Positions 7,985-16,858 are shown, numbered from the stretch's first letter. The stretch is 64,000 nt of DNA from Sphingosinithalassobacter tenebrarum (GCF_011057975.1 NZ_CP049109.1:3007001-3071000); one strand, 5' to 3'. Made by a program: numbers and translations. Notes: generated by a model from the sequence alone, not told the origin.

Positions 7985-8812
7985 TCAGTCCTTTCGAACG
8001 CCCCTTGGAGGTCCGCCGGCATCTGAGTCCGGTTGTGCTAGCGGTGCCTCAGGAGGCCCAGTGGAAGACGTGTCCGAAGAGCCGACCACCGGATGGTCGT
8101 CTTCCGGCAACGCTTCTCTACTTTCACCAGAGACCTCTCCGGTGGCTTCGGCAGCAATTGTTGCTGCGGCCGTCGGAGTATCTTTGAGCGACCCGTCGAC
8201 ATCGTCAATCGTCCAATCAACTGCATAGAAGATTGGGTCGAGCGCGAGCAGGAGCACGAACGCCGCGAATGCGCGGATGAGATGTTCGTGGGTAACCTTG
8301 ATGCAGGTGACCTTCCGGTTGACTGCGTTTCTCGACCGGCGGGAAGCGAGCAGTGTGCTGCGTGTCAGCCTGCGGAGCGGTTGACGCGTGCTCCAAGCAG
8401 CCGCGATCTCTCCTTCCACGACCCGCTCGAAGCCCGAAACCTGCAATGTTCGGAACGCGTGGTATCCCGCAGCCGCCAAGTAGATCGTGGCCACGCTCAG
8501 GACGAGCAGTTTCAACCAAGTCGGGGCCGGACCAGCTCGTTCCTCCCAAGTCGCCGCCTGGAACGCGATGATAAGAGGGACCAGCGCCGCGAGAACGGCG
8601 AGATAGGTCGTAGCCTTTGTTTCAGCAGTGCGGACCCTAGCGGTCTCGGCATCGGCCACGCGTTGGGCCTCCGCAAGCGCGCGGGCGGGATCGTTGTTGA
8701 ACTTGGCAGACTCGATGGCGGCGATATCGTTGGCGAGGCCTTCGTTCTGTGCTTTGTTCTCAGCGTCCGACAGAGGCTCGGCATAGGGGAACAGGAAGTC
8801 GCGGAGATTCAT
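7985..8812 (-). CDS. Three-helix membrane protein of the graspetide operon
   Basis: A 275-residue protein with membrane segments at about 68-86, 99-117 and 178-197, an N-terminal helical region (residues 15-65, Ala/Glu/Arg-rich) and a long acidic, Ser/Pro-rich C-terminal tail (about 205-275). Its ATG overlaps the stop of the ATP-grasp gene (ATGA), so it is made with the macrocyclase. No family recognised. It has no transporter or peptidase motif; export, immunity or membrane anchoring are guesses. Its base composition and that of the next two genes looks less GC-rich than the neighbours. Confidence 0.75.
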   Translation of the reverse strand: MNLRDFLFPYAEPLSDAENKAQNEGLANDIAAIESAKFNNDPARALAEAQRVADAETARVRTAETKATTYLAVLAALVPLIIAFQAATWEERAGPAPTWLKLLVLSVATIYLAAAGYHAFRTLQVSGFERVVEGEIAAAWSTRQPLRRLTRSTLLASRRSRNAVNRKVTCIKVTHEHLIRAFAAFVLLLALDPIFYAVDWTIDDVDGSLKDTPTAAATIAAEATGEVSGESREALPEDDHPVVGSSDTSSTGPPEAPLAQPDSDAGGPPRGVRKD

Positions 8813-9744
8813 CGTACCAGGCCCGAAACGATAGCTTCTGCGATCCGAGCGCCGGTGCGTTGCTCAATCCAAGCCCATTGGCCGTTTGGATTAGCCTCGA
8901 GGAACCAGAAAGTGCCGTCAGGATCTTCGACGAGATCAATCGCAGAGTACCGCAGATCGAGAGAACGCGTAACTGCGACGCAGGCCTTTTCGACCTCGTG
9001 AGGCAGAGTGAAAGCGCGATGCTCCAAGTCCGTCCGCACGCCCTTGCGCCAGTCGACACTTGTTTCTTCGTGCGCCTGCGATTCGATCATGGTCGCGAAC
9101 ACTTGGTCGTCGACGACTATAACGCGCACATCCGCACGCTTGGGTACCTCACTCTGCAGGATCACCGGTGCGCTTTCGATTCCAGTCAGCCCGTTGTCCT
9201 GTTCGATTCGCGAGGTGAAAACGACTTTGCCGGCGCCCCCGTCTTCGATGAGTGCATGGCGTAGCGGCTTCGCCACGATTGCACCGTCCGCCAAGAAGTT
9301 CTTCGCATGCTCAGCATCGTTTGTAATCAGAGTCCGCGGAACCTGCAGCCCTTCCGCGCGTGCAACGGCAAGCTGTCTTGGTTTGTCCTCAGCTCGCAGT
9401 ATCGCAAAGGGACAATTGAGCCACCGCCCTTCGAGCGCGTTCCACACGCTCCTTAGTATGGCTGACCATTCCGCCTGCATATAGGCAGCGGTTGACGGCG
9501 CATTATGGGGGATTTCCGGCGGAAGGGGGCGGCGGTAATAGGCGCCGGTCACCTCGCTGAGTTCAAGTTCGCGTGTTCGATTGACGAGGCGCATACAGGA
9601 TGGATCACCGTTCGGCAGTAAGACGCGGTATTCAAGCATGTCCTCAGTGTTGAGCCTGTGGAACACCACGGCCCTACGCTCAAGCTCAAGGGCTATGAAA
9701 TCCGTAGTCACGTCGCGCCTGTTGGTGGCCAGAAGGACGGTCAT
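8809..9744 (-). CDS. MvdC/MvdD-type ATP-grasp RiPP macrocyclase (graspetide ligase)
   Basis: A 311-residue ATP-grasp ligase expected to join Thr/Ser hydroxyls (or Lys amines) to Asp/Glu side chains of a precursor peptide. Signs of this family: GAYYRRP at 67-73, EDKPRQLAVARAEGL at 119-133, VAKPL with K159 and LQSEVPKRADVRV (about 197-208) in the nucleotide and peptide sites, AIDLVED (D270) and FLEANPNGQWAW (E283, N285) for metal binding. It begins 9 nt past the precursor gene and overlaps the membrane protein by 4 nt. Length matches known graspetide ligases. A tubulin or ribosomal-S6-modifying role is less likely given the adjacent repeat precursor. Confidence 0.88.
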   Translation of the reverse strand: MTVLLATNRRDVTTDFIALELERRAVVFHRLNTEDMLEYRVLLPNGDPSCMRLVNRTRELELSEVTGAYYRRPLPPEIPHNAPSTAAYMQAEWSAILRSVWNALEGRWLNCPFAILRAEDKPRQLAVARAEGLQVPRTLITNDAEHAKNFLADGAIVAKPLRHALIEDGGAGKVVFTSRIEQDNGLTGIESAPVILQSEVPKRADVRVIVVDDQVFATMIESQAHEETSVDWRKGVRTDLEHRAFTLPHEVEKACVAVTRSLDLRYSAIDLVEDPDGTFWFLEANPNGQWAWIEQRTGARIAEAIVSGLVR

Positions 9745-9753
9745 CGGGGCCGT

Positions 9754-10266
9754 TCAGATCAACATTCCAGCTTGGTCGTCAGTCTCTTGCTGGACATCGG
9801 TCTTTGTCTGCAGCTCAGGGAGTGCAAGCGATGCATCTTGATCGTCCGCCTCCTGCCTAACCTTGGTCAGCGTAGAGGTCTCCGCCATCGGGGCCAAGCT
9901 CTGGTCTTGGTCGTCGGCCTCTTGCTGTACCTCGGTCAATGTCCTTGTCCCTCCGAACGCCATCATGTCATGGTCTTGGTCGTCCGTCTCCTGCCGCACG
10001 CGGGTTGTGGTCGACGTCTCTCCCAAGACGCCGCGCGCTTGGTCGTCGTCGTCCGCCTCTACTTGGGTCATGGTCTTAGTGTGGGTCTGGCCTAACATCG
10101 TTGCCCCGGCCTCGACGATCGGGATCTCGACGCCCTCGGCCTCGACGACCCACATCTGGCGACGGTCGCTGTAACGACCGCGCAACTCCTCGACTTCCCC
10201 ACTTCGCTCAGTGGCGAACCCCATTAGGAATGGCTCAGCTCGTCGCGTCAGGGTATTCGTCGTCAT
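9754..10266 (-). CDS. Multi-core graspetide precursor peptide
   Basis: A 170-residue peptide with an N-terminal leader (about 1-58) and about five Thr/acid-rich cores: THTKTMTQVEADDDDQ (61-76), TSTTTRVRQETDDQD (84-98), TRTLTEVQQEADDQD (107-121), TSTLTKVRQEADDQD (130-144) and QTKTDVQQETDDQ (153-165). Cores recur every 22-23 residues. Leader segment EPFLMGFA is reminiscent of the PFFARFL recognition helix of microviridin leaders. Predicted product: Thr-O-Asp/Glu ester-linked peptides made by the next gene's ATP-grasp enzyme. The start at 10266 is the ATG before MTTNTLTRRA; an ATG at 10314 is possible but has no site. No core matches the microviridin consensus exactly. Confidence 0.85.
   Translation of the reverse strand: MTTNTLTRRAEPFLMGFATERSGEVEELRGRYSDRRQMWVVEAEGVEIPIVEAGATMLGQTHTKTMTQVEADDDDQARGVLGETSTTTRVRQETDDQDHDMMAFGGTRTLTEVQQEADDQDQSLAPMAETSTLTKVRQEADDQDASLALPELQTKTDVQQETDDQAGMLI
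9772..10086 (-). repeat. Five tandem core-encoding repeats in the graspetide precursor
   Basis: Units at about 10086-10039, 10017-9973, 9948-9904, 9879-9835 and 9810-9772, period 66-69 bp. The repeat is also visible as DNA (recurrent cttggtcgtc on the plus strand). The first unit is the most diverged, with four Asp in a row. Confidence 0.85.
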
Positions 10267-10320
10267 TCCTGCTTTCGTTCCCTTCTTGTCAGGTGCTTGT
10301 ATCGCTCCGCACATGTGGTG

Positions 10321-10343
10321 GCGATCGTGGTTCTCGTGATCGC
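10321..10343. promoter_or_regulatory. Inverted repeat upstream of the graspetide operon
   Basis: GCGATC and GATCGC arms separated by 11 nt, 55 nt upstream of the precursor start. Possible operator or part of the promoter; no regulator gene is adjacent. A loose TTGATT box lies further up near 10370. No certain promoter. Confidence 0.35.
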
Positions 10344-10460
10344 TACACCCTTTCTCTAGAAGCCAAAAAAATCAATACAGCGGCACATTTATCTCCTGCT
10401 TTTGGCGTCTGATCATCTAGCGGGAGTGGTCATCTATCGAACCGATATCTGACATGAAAG

Positions 10461-10490
10461 GGCGGCCCGTCCCGATTGGGACGGACCGCC
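10461..10490 (-). terminator. Hairpin downstream of the parB-like gene
   Basis: Minus-strand GGCGGtCCGTCCC, loop AATC, GGGACGGgCCGCC, then CTTTCA. Thirteen-pair stem with one mismatch and a short T-run; a plausible terminator separating the parB-like gene from the graspetide operon. Confidence 0.6.
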
Positions 10491-10520
10491 TGCCGAGTGA
10501 CCTGGACCTGTCAGGAGGGG

Positions 10521-12494
10521 TCAGGCAGCCTGCTCGGCAATCTCGTCAGTTTCTTCGGCGTTGACCGCCTCGCCTCCTTCGTGGTCGGCCAATTCGACTT
10601 CTTCGGAACCGGCAAAACGCATAAATGTCGGCACCCAGGCCTGTGCCCGTTCTTTAATCTCAGCCTCTCCGATGAAGTTGCCGGAGAAGATGCGCTCGGC
10701 AGCGCTCGCCAGTTCGGCCTTCTTGGAGGCTGCATAGCGACTGACCAGTTCGGGACCGCCGGCGGCATCGAGCGCCTCGAGCGTGCGGGCCTTAGCCACC
10801 CGGTCGAAGTAGTTGTTCGCCGTGGGACGCCACCAATGCGCGGTCTCGATTTCGAGGAGCGAGCCGAGCGCCTCGTGCATCGGCACCGAACGCTCGCCTC
10901 CGCAGGACAGGCTGGCAACGAGTGTGCGCGAGACGACATGACCAAGCCATGCCGAGCGCGCCTCGTCGGAAAGTGCCCGGAACCTGGCAAACCGCTCGAC
11001 ATCGCTCTCGCCAGCACGCCAGCTTTCATCGAGCGACCCCGCGAATTTGGCCAGAGCAGCACTCGCCGGCGCATCCTTGGCCTCAAACCCGGTGACCGGG
11101 CCGGACGCTACCGATCCGACAAGCGTCGACGCTTTCCTGGCGCGCCAATCATGCCCATCGGCATCGGCAAGCGTGAAGACCATGAAGTCGAGCGCCAGTG
11201 CCGGATCGTTGGCCAGATGGATGGCCAGGATATCGCGGCGTTGCATCGCGAGCTCGTCGAGCAGGCGCTGCGACAACGAGCTTCCCGTGGGCTTCGCCGG
11301 ACCGTTCTCTTCAATGGCCTCGACCACACCTTCGTCAGCGATGACCTCGGTCTCGGTGTAGAATTGTGGGACCAAGGTCGGCTCGCCATTGCGCGAGAGG
11401 ACGAGGAAGGCACCGGCCTCGGATTTCAGTTCGTCGGCGAGCACTGGCGGCCGGTCATTGAGAGCGCGCATGGCGCGGTCGATCGAGACAAGTTCTTCTT
11501 CCGCTTTGGCGACCTCGCTTTCGTCGCTGTCCTCATCTTCGAGGATGGCCGCCGTCCGGTCGTAGTCGGCTTCAAGGTCGCTGAGCTCGCGGGCCTCCTC
11601 TTCGGTTAGCGGAGCCGGTTCGCATGGGAGCCGATTGAGGCCTTCGACGAGATCGTGGCTGACATAGTTCCCAAGCGTCGGTCGCACCCAGGCAAGTCCG
11701 TGTTCTTCAGCGACCCTTTTCGCAGCATCATCCATCGCTTTTTGGGCAAGGTCTTCGAGCAGCGCGACATCGATCCAGCTTTCGCTGGCTTCGTCGTCGA
11801 AGAGTTCACGTTCGATCCGGCCACCTGCAGCGAGGTACGCATCGCGCCCGACCAGAACCGCGCGCGGATCGGAGCCACGAACAGTGGCATCGAGCACCAT
11901 GCGGCGGATCGTGTCTGGCGTGACCTGGTACCAGGCATCTTGCAGTTCAGCATAGACATGCGCCTGACGCTCGATGTCTGAGATCGCCCCATAGGCCTTT
12001 GCCATGTCGAGCGTGATCGCGCCTTCAGCGAGAGCTTCGAAGACACAAGGTGCAAGACCTGCCAGGCGCAGGCGGCCCTCGACGAAACGGACGGTGAGGC
12101 CGAAGCGGCGCGCCACGTCTTCCGTGGTAGCCCCTGCCTCAATGATGGAAGCGAAGGCCTGCGCCTCGTCGGCCGGGTTCATCGCTAGACGCTGGAAGTT
12201 CTCGGCAAGGCCGGCTTCGCGCACCTCGCTTTCCTCGCCTTCGATGACGAGGCAGGTGACCTCATGGCTTTCGGGCAAGGTGCCCTCTTCGGCCAGCGCC
12301 TGCAGCGCGGCGAGACGGCGACCGCCGGCCTCGACTTCGAACTTGCCGCGCTTTCCTTTGCGCACGACAAGGTTCTGCAGCAGACCGCGCGCAGCAATGT
12401 CTGCCCGCAGCTGGAGGTCGGCCAGCAGGTCGCTCGACTTGCGGACGTTGCGCGGGCTCGCCGCAAGCTTCTTCAAGGGGATCGACTGGATCAT
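10521..12494 (-). CDS. ParB/RepB/Spo0J-family protein of the element
   Basis: A 657-residue protein. The N-terminus (1-95) is a ParB/sulfiredoxin-like nuclease domain (IPLKKLAASPRNVRK, LQNLVVRKGKRGKFEVEAGGRRL, GLAENFQRLAMNPADEAQAF), followed by a helix-turn-helix (TTEDVARRFGLTVRFVEGRL, about 125-145). The remaining ~450 residues are acidic and of unknown fold, longer than in chromosomal ParB. It likely binds a site on the element for stability or gene control. No ParA is adjacent in the window. ATG at 12494, with a weaker version of the leader inverted repeat and a palindrome AGCCC-AAA-GGGCT at 12546-12558 upstream. Confidence 0.88.
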   Translation of the reverse strand: MIQSIPLKKLAASPRNVRKSSDLLADLQLRADIAARGLLQNLVVRKGKRGKFEVEAGGRRLAALQALAEEGTLPESHEVTCLVIEGEESEVREAGLAENFQRLAMNPADEAQAFASIIEAGATTEDVARRFGLTVRFVEGRLRLAGLAPCVFEALAEGAITLDMAKAYGAISDIERQAHVYAELQDAWYQVTPDTIRRMVLDATVRGSDPRAVLVGRDAYLAAGGRIERELFDDEASESWIDVALLEDLAQKAMDDAAKRVAEEHGLAWVRPTLGNYVSHDLVEGLNRLPCEPAPLTEEEARELSDLEADYDRTAAILEDEDSDESEVAKAEEELVSIDRAMRALNDRPPVLADELKSEAGAFLVLSRNGEPTLVPQFYTETEVIADEGVVEAIEENGPAKPTGSSLSQRLLDELAMQRRDILAIHLANDPALALDFMVFTLADADGHDWRARKASTLVGSVASGPVTGFEAKDAPASAALAKFAGSLDESWRAGESDVERFARFRALSDEARSAWLGHVVSRTLVASLSCGGERSVPMHEALGSLLEIETAHWWRPTANNYFDRVAKARTLEALDAAGGPELVSRYAASKKAELASAAERIFSGNFIGEAEIKERAQAWVPTFMRFAGSEEVELADHEGGEAVNAEETDEIAEQAA

Positions 12495-12598
12495 GGGTGT
12501 TCTCCTGATGGAATGAAGGCGCAGGTGAGGATCACGAGGCCCAAAAGCCCAAAGGGCTCCCTCCACTCTCATTCTGAGATTGGGGTCTGCCCGAGGGA

Positions 12599-15500
12599 TC
12601 AGGCGGCAAGCGCGGGGAGGACCGATGAGGCTCTCGACACCGGGACGAACAGCCGCGTGCGGTAGCGGATGATCTCGGTGAAGCAGCCCTTGCCCTTGTA
12701 CCAGTCGAGGCGATCGGGCGAGAATCCGGTCAGTTCAAGGCGCTGTTCGCCGCCGACCAGCGATCGCTTGACGGTCAAGGCATCGTGGCTTGCGAGGCCC
12801 AGCGGCTTGCCTCTGGCGATGACGAGCTCACCGATCTGGTCCGGCGCCGGACCGGTAACTCCGGAGAGGCCAAAGGTCTCAGCGATCGCAGCGAGATCGA
12901 TATCGAGCACTTCGCGGCCGATGATCGACTGACCGTCCTCGGCAACGAGCCGGGTGACGCGGACATGATCGCCTGGCAGGCGCTTCCAGACCGGAAGCAA
13001 CAGTCCGGTGGCGAGATGCACGCGCTCGGTCACCGGTGACTTGGCCGCTTGCTCTTCCTCGGCACGCCAGGCCCTCGTGAATGCGGTGACGCCAATATCT
13101 TCCCAGTGGCTTTCAGCGAGTGCCTCGATTGTCCAGTTCGCGGAGTTGAGCGGGCGCAAAAGGCGTCGGCGTTCGATCACTGCCCCGTCGTCGGCGATGA
13201 GGCGCCGGGCAGGAACCGACAGCGCGACCTTGCCTGAGCGTGCATTGCGCATCGGGATCGCGTGCGGGCTGCCGATCTCGTGCATCCGCACCAGGCGTTG
13301 CAATCGCAGAGGCCTAAGTTGCCTCATCACTTCGAGCGAGACGAGGCGGGTCTCGGCACCGGTCACAGGATCGGTGCGCAAGAGTTCGTCGGCGAGGACT
13401 GAGAAGCGATCGATCCTCACGGTTTCCAGTCCCTGGTCGAGCGTTCCGGCCTCGCGCGCGGCTTCTATCCGCGCCTCTACCAGCCCGAGATATTCGTCGA
13501 ATATGGCGTTCTGGAGCGCAATCGGCAGGGCGAGAATGCGGTTGAGCCAGCGCTGGATCGTCGGGAGATTATCGGTCAGTCCGCCATCGGGGCTTTCAAG
13601 CCGGAGGCCGGTGCGTTCGACGAAGTTGCCGAAGGTGGTGGCTTCAAGCTTGCCGTCATAGAGCAGCTGGAACCAGCGGCTGAGCGCGTCGCGCGCATAG
13701 TCGCTTTCGAGATTGTCTGCCGGGTCGAACAGGTTCTGACCGCCGGTCTGGCGCTGACCGCGCGTAAGCGCGCCCAGTGCATCAAGCCTGCGCGCAATGG
13801 TCGAGATGAAGCGGCGTTCGCCCTTCACGTCGGTGGTGACCGGCCTAAACAGCGGGGCCGAGGCCTGATTGGTGCGGTTCGTGCGACCAAGACCCTGGAT
13901 GGCGTTGTCGGCGCGCCATCCCGGTTCAAGCAGGAAGTGAACCCGGCGCTGCTGGTTCCTGGCGCCCAAGTCGGCATGATAGGAACGCCCCGTGCCGCCC
14001 GCATCCGAGAAAACCAGGATGCGCTTGGTCCCTTCCATGAAGTTTTGGGCTTCGGCGACATTGGCGCTGGGGCTACGCCGTTCGAGGCGCTGCTCACCAT
14101 CGCGGCCCAGGACAAGCCTGCGGGTCCGGCCCGTCACCTCGGCGACGGCCTCGGTCCCGAAATGCTCGATGATCGCATCGAGCGCTGTCGCGATGGGCGG
14201 CAGCGCGCAGAGCTGCTCGATCAGCGCATCGCGCGCGGCGATGGCGCGCGGGCAGAAAACGGGATTGCCCTCCTCGTCGCTCATTGCCTCGGAGCGAAGA
14301 TTGCCATCCTCGTCGGCGAAGACCTGCATCAATCGTACCGGGAAGCTCTTGGCGAGGTAGTCGATGACATATTCACGCGGGGACAGATCGATATCGAGAG
14401 CTTCGCGTTCTTCCACGGTAAGGTCGGCAAGGCGCCGGTCGAGCATGGCCTCGGCGGTCGAGACCAGCTGCACCACAACCGAATGGTCCTCTCCAAGCGC
14501 CGCTTCCATCGCGGGGATCAGGCTCGGCAGTTTCATCGAAAGCAAGAGCTGGGCAAAGAAGCGCTGCTTGGTGCCTTCGAAGATCGATAGCGCCGCAGCC
14601 TTGGCATTGCGGTTGAGCGTGTCGCCGCTGTCCTCGTCGATCACGCGGGTTGCTTCGAGCGCTGCTTCGAGGTTGCGGTGAATGATCGCCCAGGCATCGG
14701 CATAGGCATCATAGATTTTTATCTGCGCTTCGGTCAGGCTGTGTTCGAGGATCTCGTACTCGACCCCGGCGAAGGACAGCGCACGGGCAAGATAGAGGCC
14801 CTGGGCCTTGAGATCACGGGCGACGAGCTCCATCGCCGCGACGCCGCCAGCGCGGATTTCGGTCATGAACGCCTCGTGGGTCGGGAAAGCGGTCTCGGGT
14901 CCCCACAGGCCAAGGCGGGAAGTGTAACCGAGGTTGGCGATATCCGAAGCGCCAGTGGCAGACGCGTAGAGCACGCGGGCGCGCGGGAGATGGTTCTGCA
15001 GCCTGAGGCCCGCCATCCCTTGTTCGGAGCCCTTGACCTTGCCGCGGGCTGAAGAGCCCCCGAGCGCATTGGCCATGGCGTGGGCTTCGTCGAAAGCGAT
15101 CACGCCATCGTAATCCTCGCCCGCCCAGGCAAGGATCTGGTCAAGGCGCGTATCTTCGGCGCGTCCCGAGCGCAGCGTCGGATAGGTGACGAAGAGAATG
15201 CCTTCGGACATCGTCACGCCAGACCCAAGTTTCCAGCGCGAGAGTGGCTGGAGATCGAGCGGCAGCCCGCCGAGCGCTTCCCAGTCGCGGCGTGCGTCTT
15301 CGAGCAGCGCCTCGTTCTTGGTGATCCAGATATGACGCCGCTCGCCTGCAAGCCAGCGATCCATGATCACCGCTGCGATCTGCCGCCCCTTGCCCGCACC
15401 GGTCCCGTCGCCGAGGAAAAAGCCCTGACGGTAGGCTTGGCCGTCCTCGGACAATTCCAGCGCGGTGGCTTCCTGACTGACTTTGAACTGGCCCGGCAGG

Positions 15501-16846
15501 TTGCGCGCGAATGCCTGCGCAGCGTAGACCAGTGTCTCGCACTGCGCTTCGGACAGAAGGCCGTCGGCCTGCCAACCTGCGGGAAGGCGCGGGCTAACGT
15601 CCGGCTGGGGCGCCGCGACCGAACCCATGGCGACCGATTCCACAAGCGGGGTGGGATGGACCGGCGCATCCTCGAACGCGATACGACTCGGCCGGTAGGG
15701 CAGGTAGATGCCGGTCTGTTCGGGTACAGGCGCAGGTTCGGCTAGGACCGAATAGGCAAGATTGGTCGCATTCGCTGTGGCTGCTGGTGTCGCTGCGAAA
15801 GGCGCCACAGGACGCACCGGCGCGCGATGCGTTGAGGTCTTGCCAACGAGGCGCACTGGCTTGCTGACTGGGAGGCGATGGAGGCTGGCGGAAATTTGCG
15901 CACGTGGCGGAAGCTCGGTAACAAGTTCGCCGAGCGCGATCAGGTCGCATGTATCTCCAGCGATAACTGGCGCGGACGCAGTCGGCACCTTGTCGATCAC
16001 GACCAGACGAACAGCGATGCCCGTTCCGGTCCGGCGAAACATCTGCTGCAACCGGACATCGAGGAGCAGCGATGCTTCCTCCTGAGCCTCGGCGAAGGAG
16101 GAGGCCTCGAAGCCTTCGGGCATGATGGCGACAATCCTCGCTCCAACGGCGGCAGACCGGATCGCGCTTCGCAGGTGGCGCTGGGCTGTATCGCCGTCCT
16201 TGCCGCGCTCCTGGCTGCGGGCGAACGGCGGGTTCATCAGCACGACCGATGGTGCAGGACCGCGAAGCAGGTCCGCGATCAGTTCCCCGTCATGCGCGGT
16301 GATCGTGGTCGAAGGGAAGATGTGGCCCAGGCCGTCTCGTCTTGCCGGATCGATCTCGTTGAGGACCAATGAGGCGTTCTGGACGCTGCCCCAGAGAGAA
16401 AGAGCGCCATTGCCTGCGGACGGTTCGAGGAGCGTGTCTTGCGCAGAGACGGCTGCGGCCTTCGCCATCAGCCAGGCCAGCATCGGCGGGGTCGAGAACT
16501 GTTGGAGCTCGACCTGTGCTTCGCTGCGCACGTGCCGCGGCGGCAAGGCAGCCTCGAGCCAGTCGAAACGCGCTTCTGCTTCATGCACGCTTGTCGCCAG
16601 ATCGATGCGTGAAGATTCCCGTAGCCACAGCATTGCGCCGATCTCGGTCGCGTTGTTGTAGTCATCGATGGTCCAGGCGCTTCCCCAGTCCAGGGCGCCG
16701 GTGTCTTTGGCGAACAGGCCGGAAATGTCAGGTCGAGTGAGGTGGCATCCATCCGCAAGTCGCCGGGCAATTTGTTCACCGATTGCGAAAGCGAGCGGAA
16801 CCGTGCTTGATGTTTGACGGTCTGGGAAAAAGTCTGACTGGAACAT
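12599..16846 (-). CDS. DNA methylase plus strawberry-notch-type helicase fusion
   Basis: A 1415-residue protein. N-terminal N6-adenine-methylase-like domain: LEPSAGNG (residues 140-147, SAM site) and MNPPFARS (204-211, motif IV NPPF). C-terminal Sno/SF2 helicase part: GDGTGAGKGRQ Walker A (479-489), AFDEAHAMAN with DEAH at 586-589, a strawberry-notch C-terminal domain (QGLGRTNRTNQ). The layout recalls phage P1 DarB, a methylase-helicase that travels with phage DNA to block type I restriction, so an antirestriction or DNA-entry role beside ArdC is a fair inference. ATG at 16846 with GGAGG 5-6 nt upstream in a hairpin leader. Confidence 0.9.
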   Translation of the reverse strand: MFQSDFFPDRQTSSTVPLAFAIGEQIARRLADGCHLTRPDISGLFAKDTGALDWGSAWTIDDYNNATEIGAMLWLRESSRIDLATSVHEAEARFDWLEAALPPRHVRSEAQVELQQFSTPPMLAWLMAKAAAVSAQDTLLEPSAGNGALSLWGSVQNASLVLNEIDPARRDGLGHIFPSTTITAHDGELIADLLRGPAPSVVLMNPPFARSQERGKDGDTAQRHLRSAIRSAAVGARIVAIMPEGFEASSFAEAQEEASLLLDVRLQQMFRRTGTGIAVRLVVIDKVPTASAPVIAGDTCDLIALGELVTELPPRAQISASLHRLPVSKPVRLVGKTSTHRAPVRPVAPFAATPAATANATNLAYSVLAEPAPVPEQTGIYLPYRPSRIAFEDAPVHPTPLVESVAMGSVAAPQPDVSPRLPAGWQADGLLSEAQCETLVYAAQAFARNLPGQFKVSQEATALELSEDGQAYRQGFFLGDGTGAGKGRQIAAVIMDRWLAGERRHIWITKNEALLEDARRDWEALGGLPLDLQPLSRWKLGSGVTMSEGILFVTYPTLRSGRAEDTRLDQILAWAGEDYDGVIAFDEAHAMANALGGSSARGKVKGSEQGMAGLRLQNHLPRARVLYASATGASDIANLGYTSRLGLWGPETAFPTHEAFMTEIRAGGVAAMELVARDLKAQGLYLARALSFAGVEYEILEHSLTEAQIKIYDAYADAWAIIHRNLEAALEATRVIDEDSGDTLNRNAKAAALSIFEGTKQRFFAQLLLSMKLPSLIPAMEAALGEDHSVVVQLVSTAEAMLDRRLADLTVEEREALDIDLSPREYVIDYLAKSFPVRLMQVFADEDGNLRSEAMSDEEGNPVFCPRAIAARDALIEQLCALPPIATALDAIIEHFGTEAVAEVTGRTRRLVLGRDGEQRLERRSPSANVAEAQNFMEGTKRILVFSDAGGTGRSYHADLGARNQQRRVHFLLEPGWRADNAIQGLGRTNRTNQASAPLFRPVTTDVKGERRFISTIARRLDALGALTRGQRQTGGQNLFDPADNLESDYARDALSRWFQLLYDGKLEATTFGNFVERTGLRLESPDGGLTDNLPTIQRWLNRILALPIALQNAIFDEYLGLVEARIEAAREAGTLDQGLETVRIDRFSVLADELLRTDPVTGAETRLVSLEVMRQLRPLRLQRLVRMHEIGSPHAIPMRNARSGKVALSVPARRLIADDGAVIERRRLLRPLNSANWTIEALAESHWEDIGVTAFTRAWRAEEEQAAKSPVTERVHLATGLLLPVWKRLPGDHVRVTRLVAEDGQSIIGREVLDIDLAAIAETFGLSGVTGPAPDQIGELVIARGKPLGLASHDALTVKRSLVGGEQRLELTGFSPDRLDWYKGKGCFTEIIRYRTRLFVPVSRASSVLPALAA

Positions 16847-16858
16847 GGCAATTCGTCC

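Noticed and set aside
9772..10086. Tandem 66-69 bp repeats considered as a CRISPR array
   Set aside because: The units are in frame and encode variants of one peptide core; there are no identical direct repeats with unique spacers.
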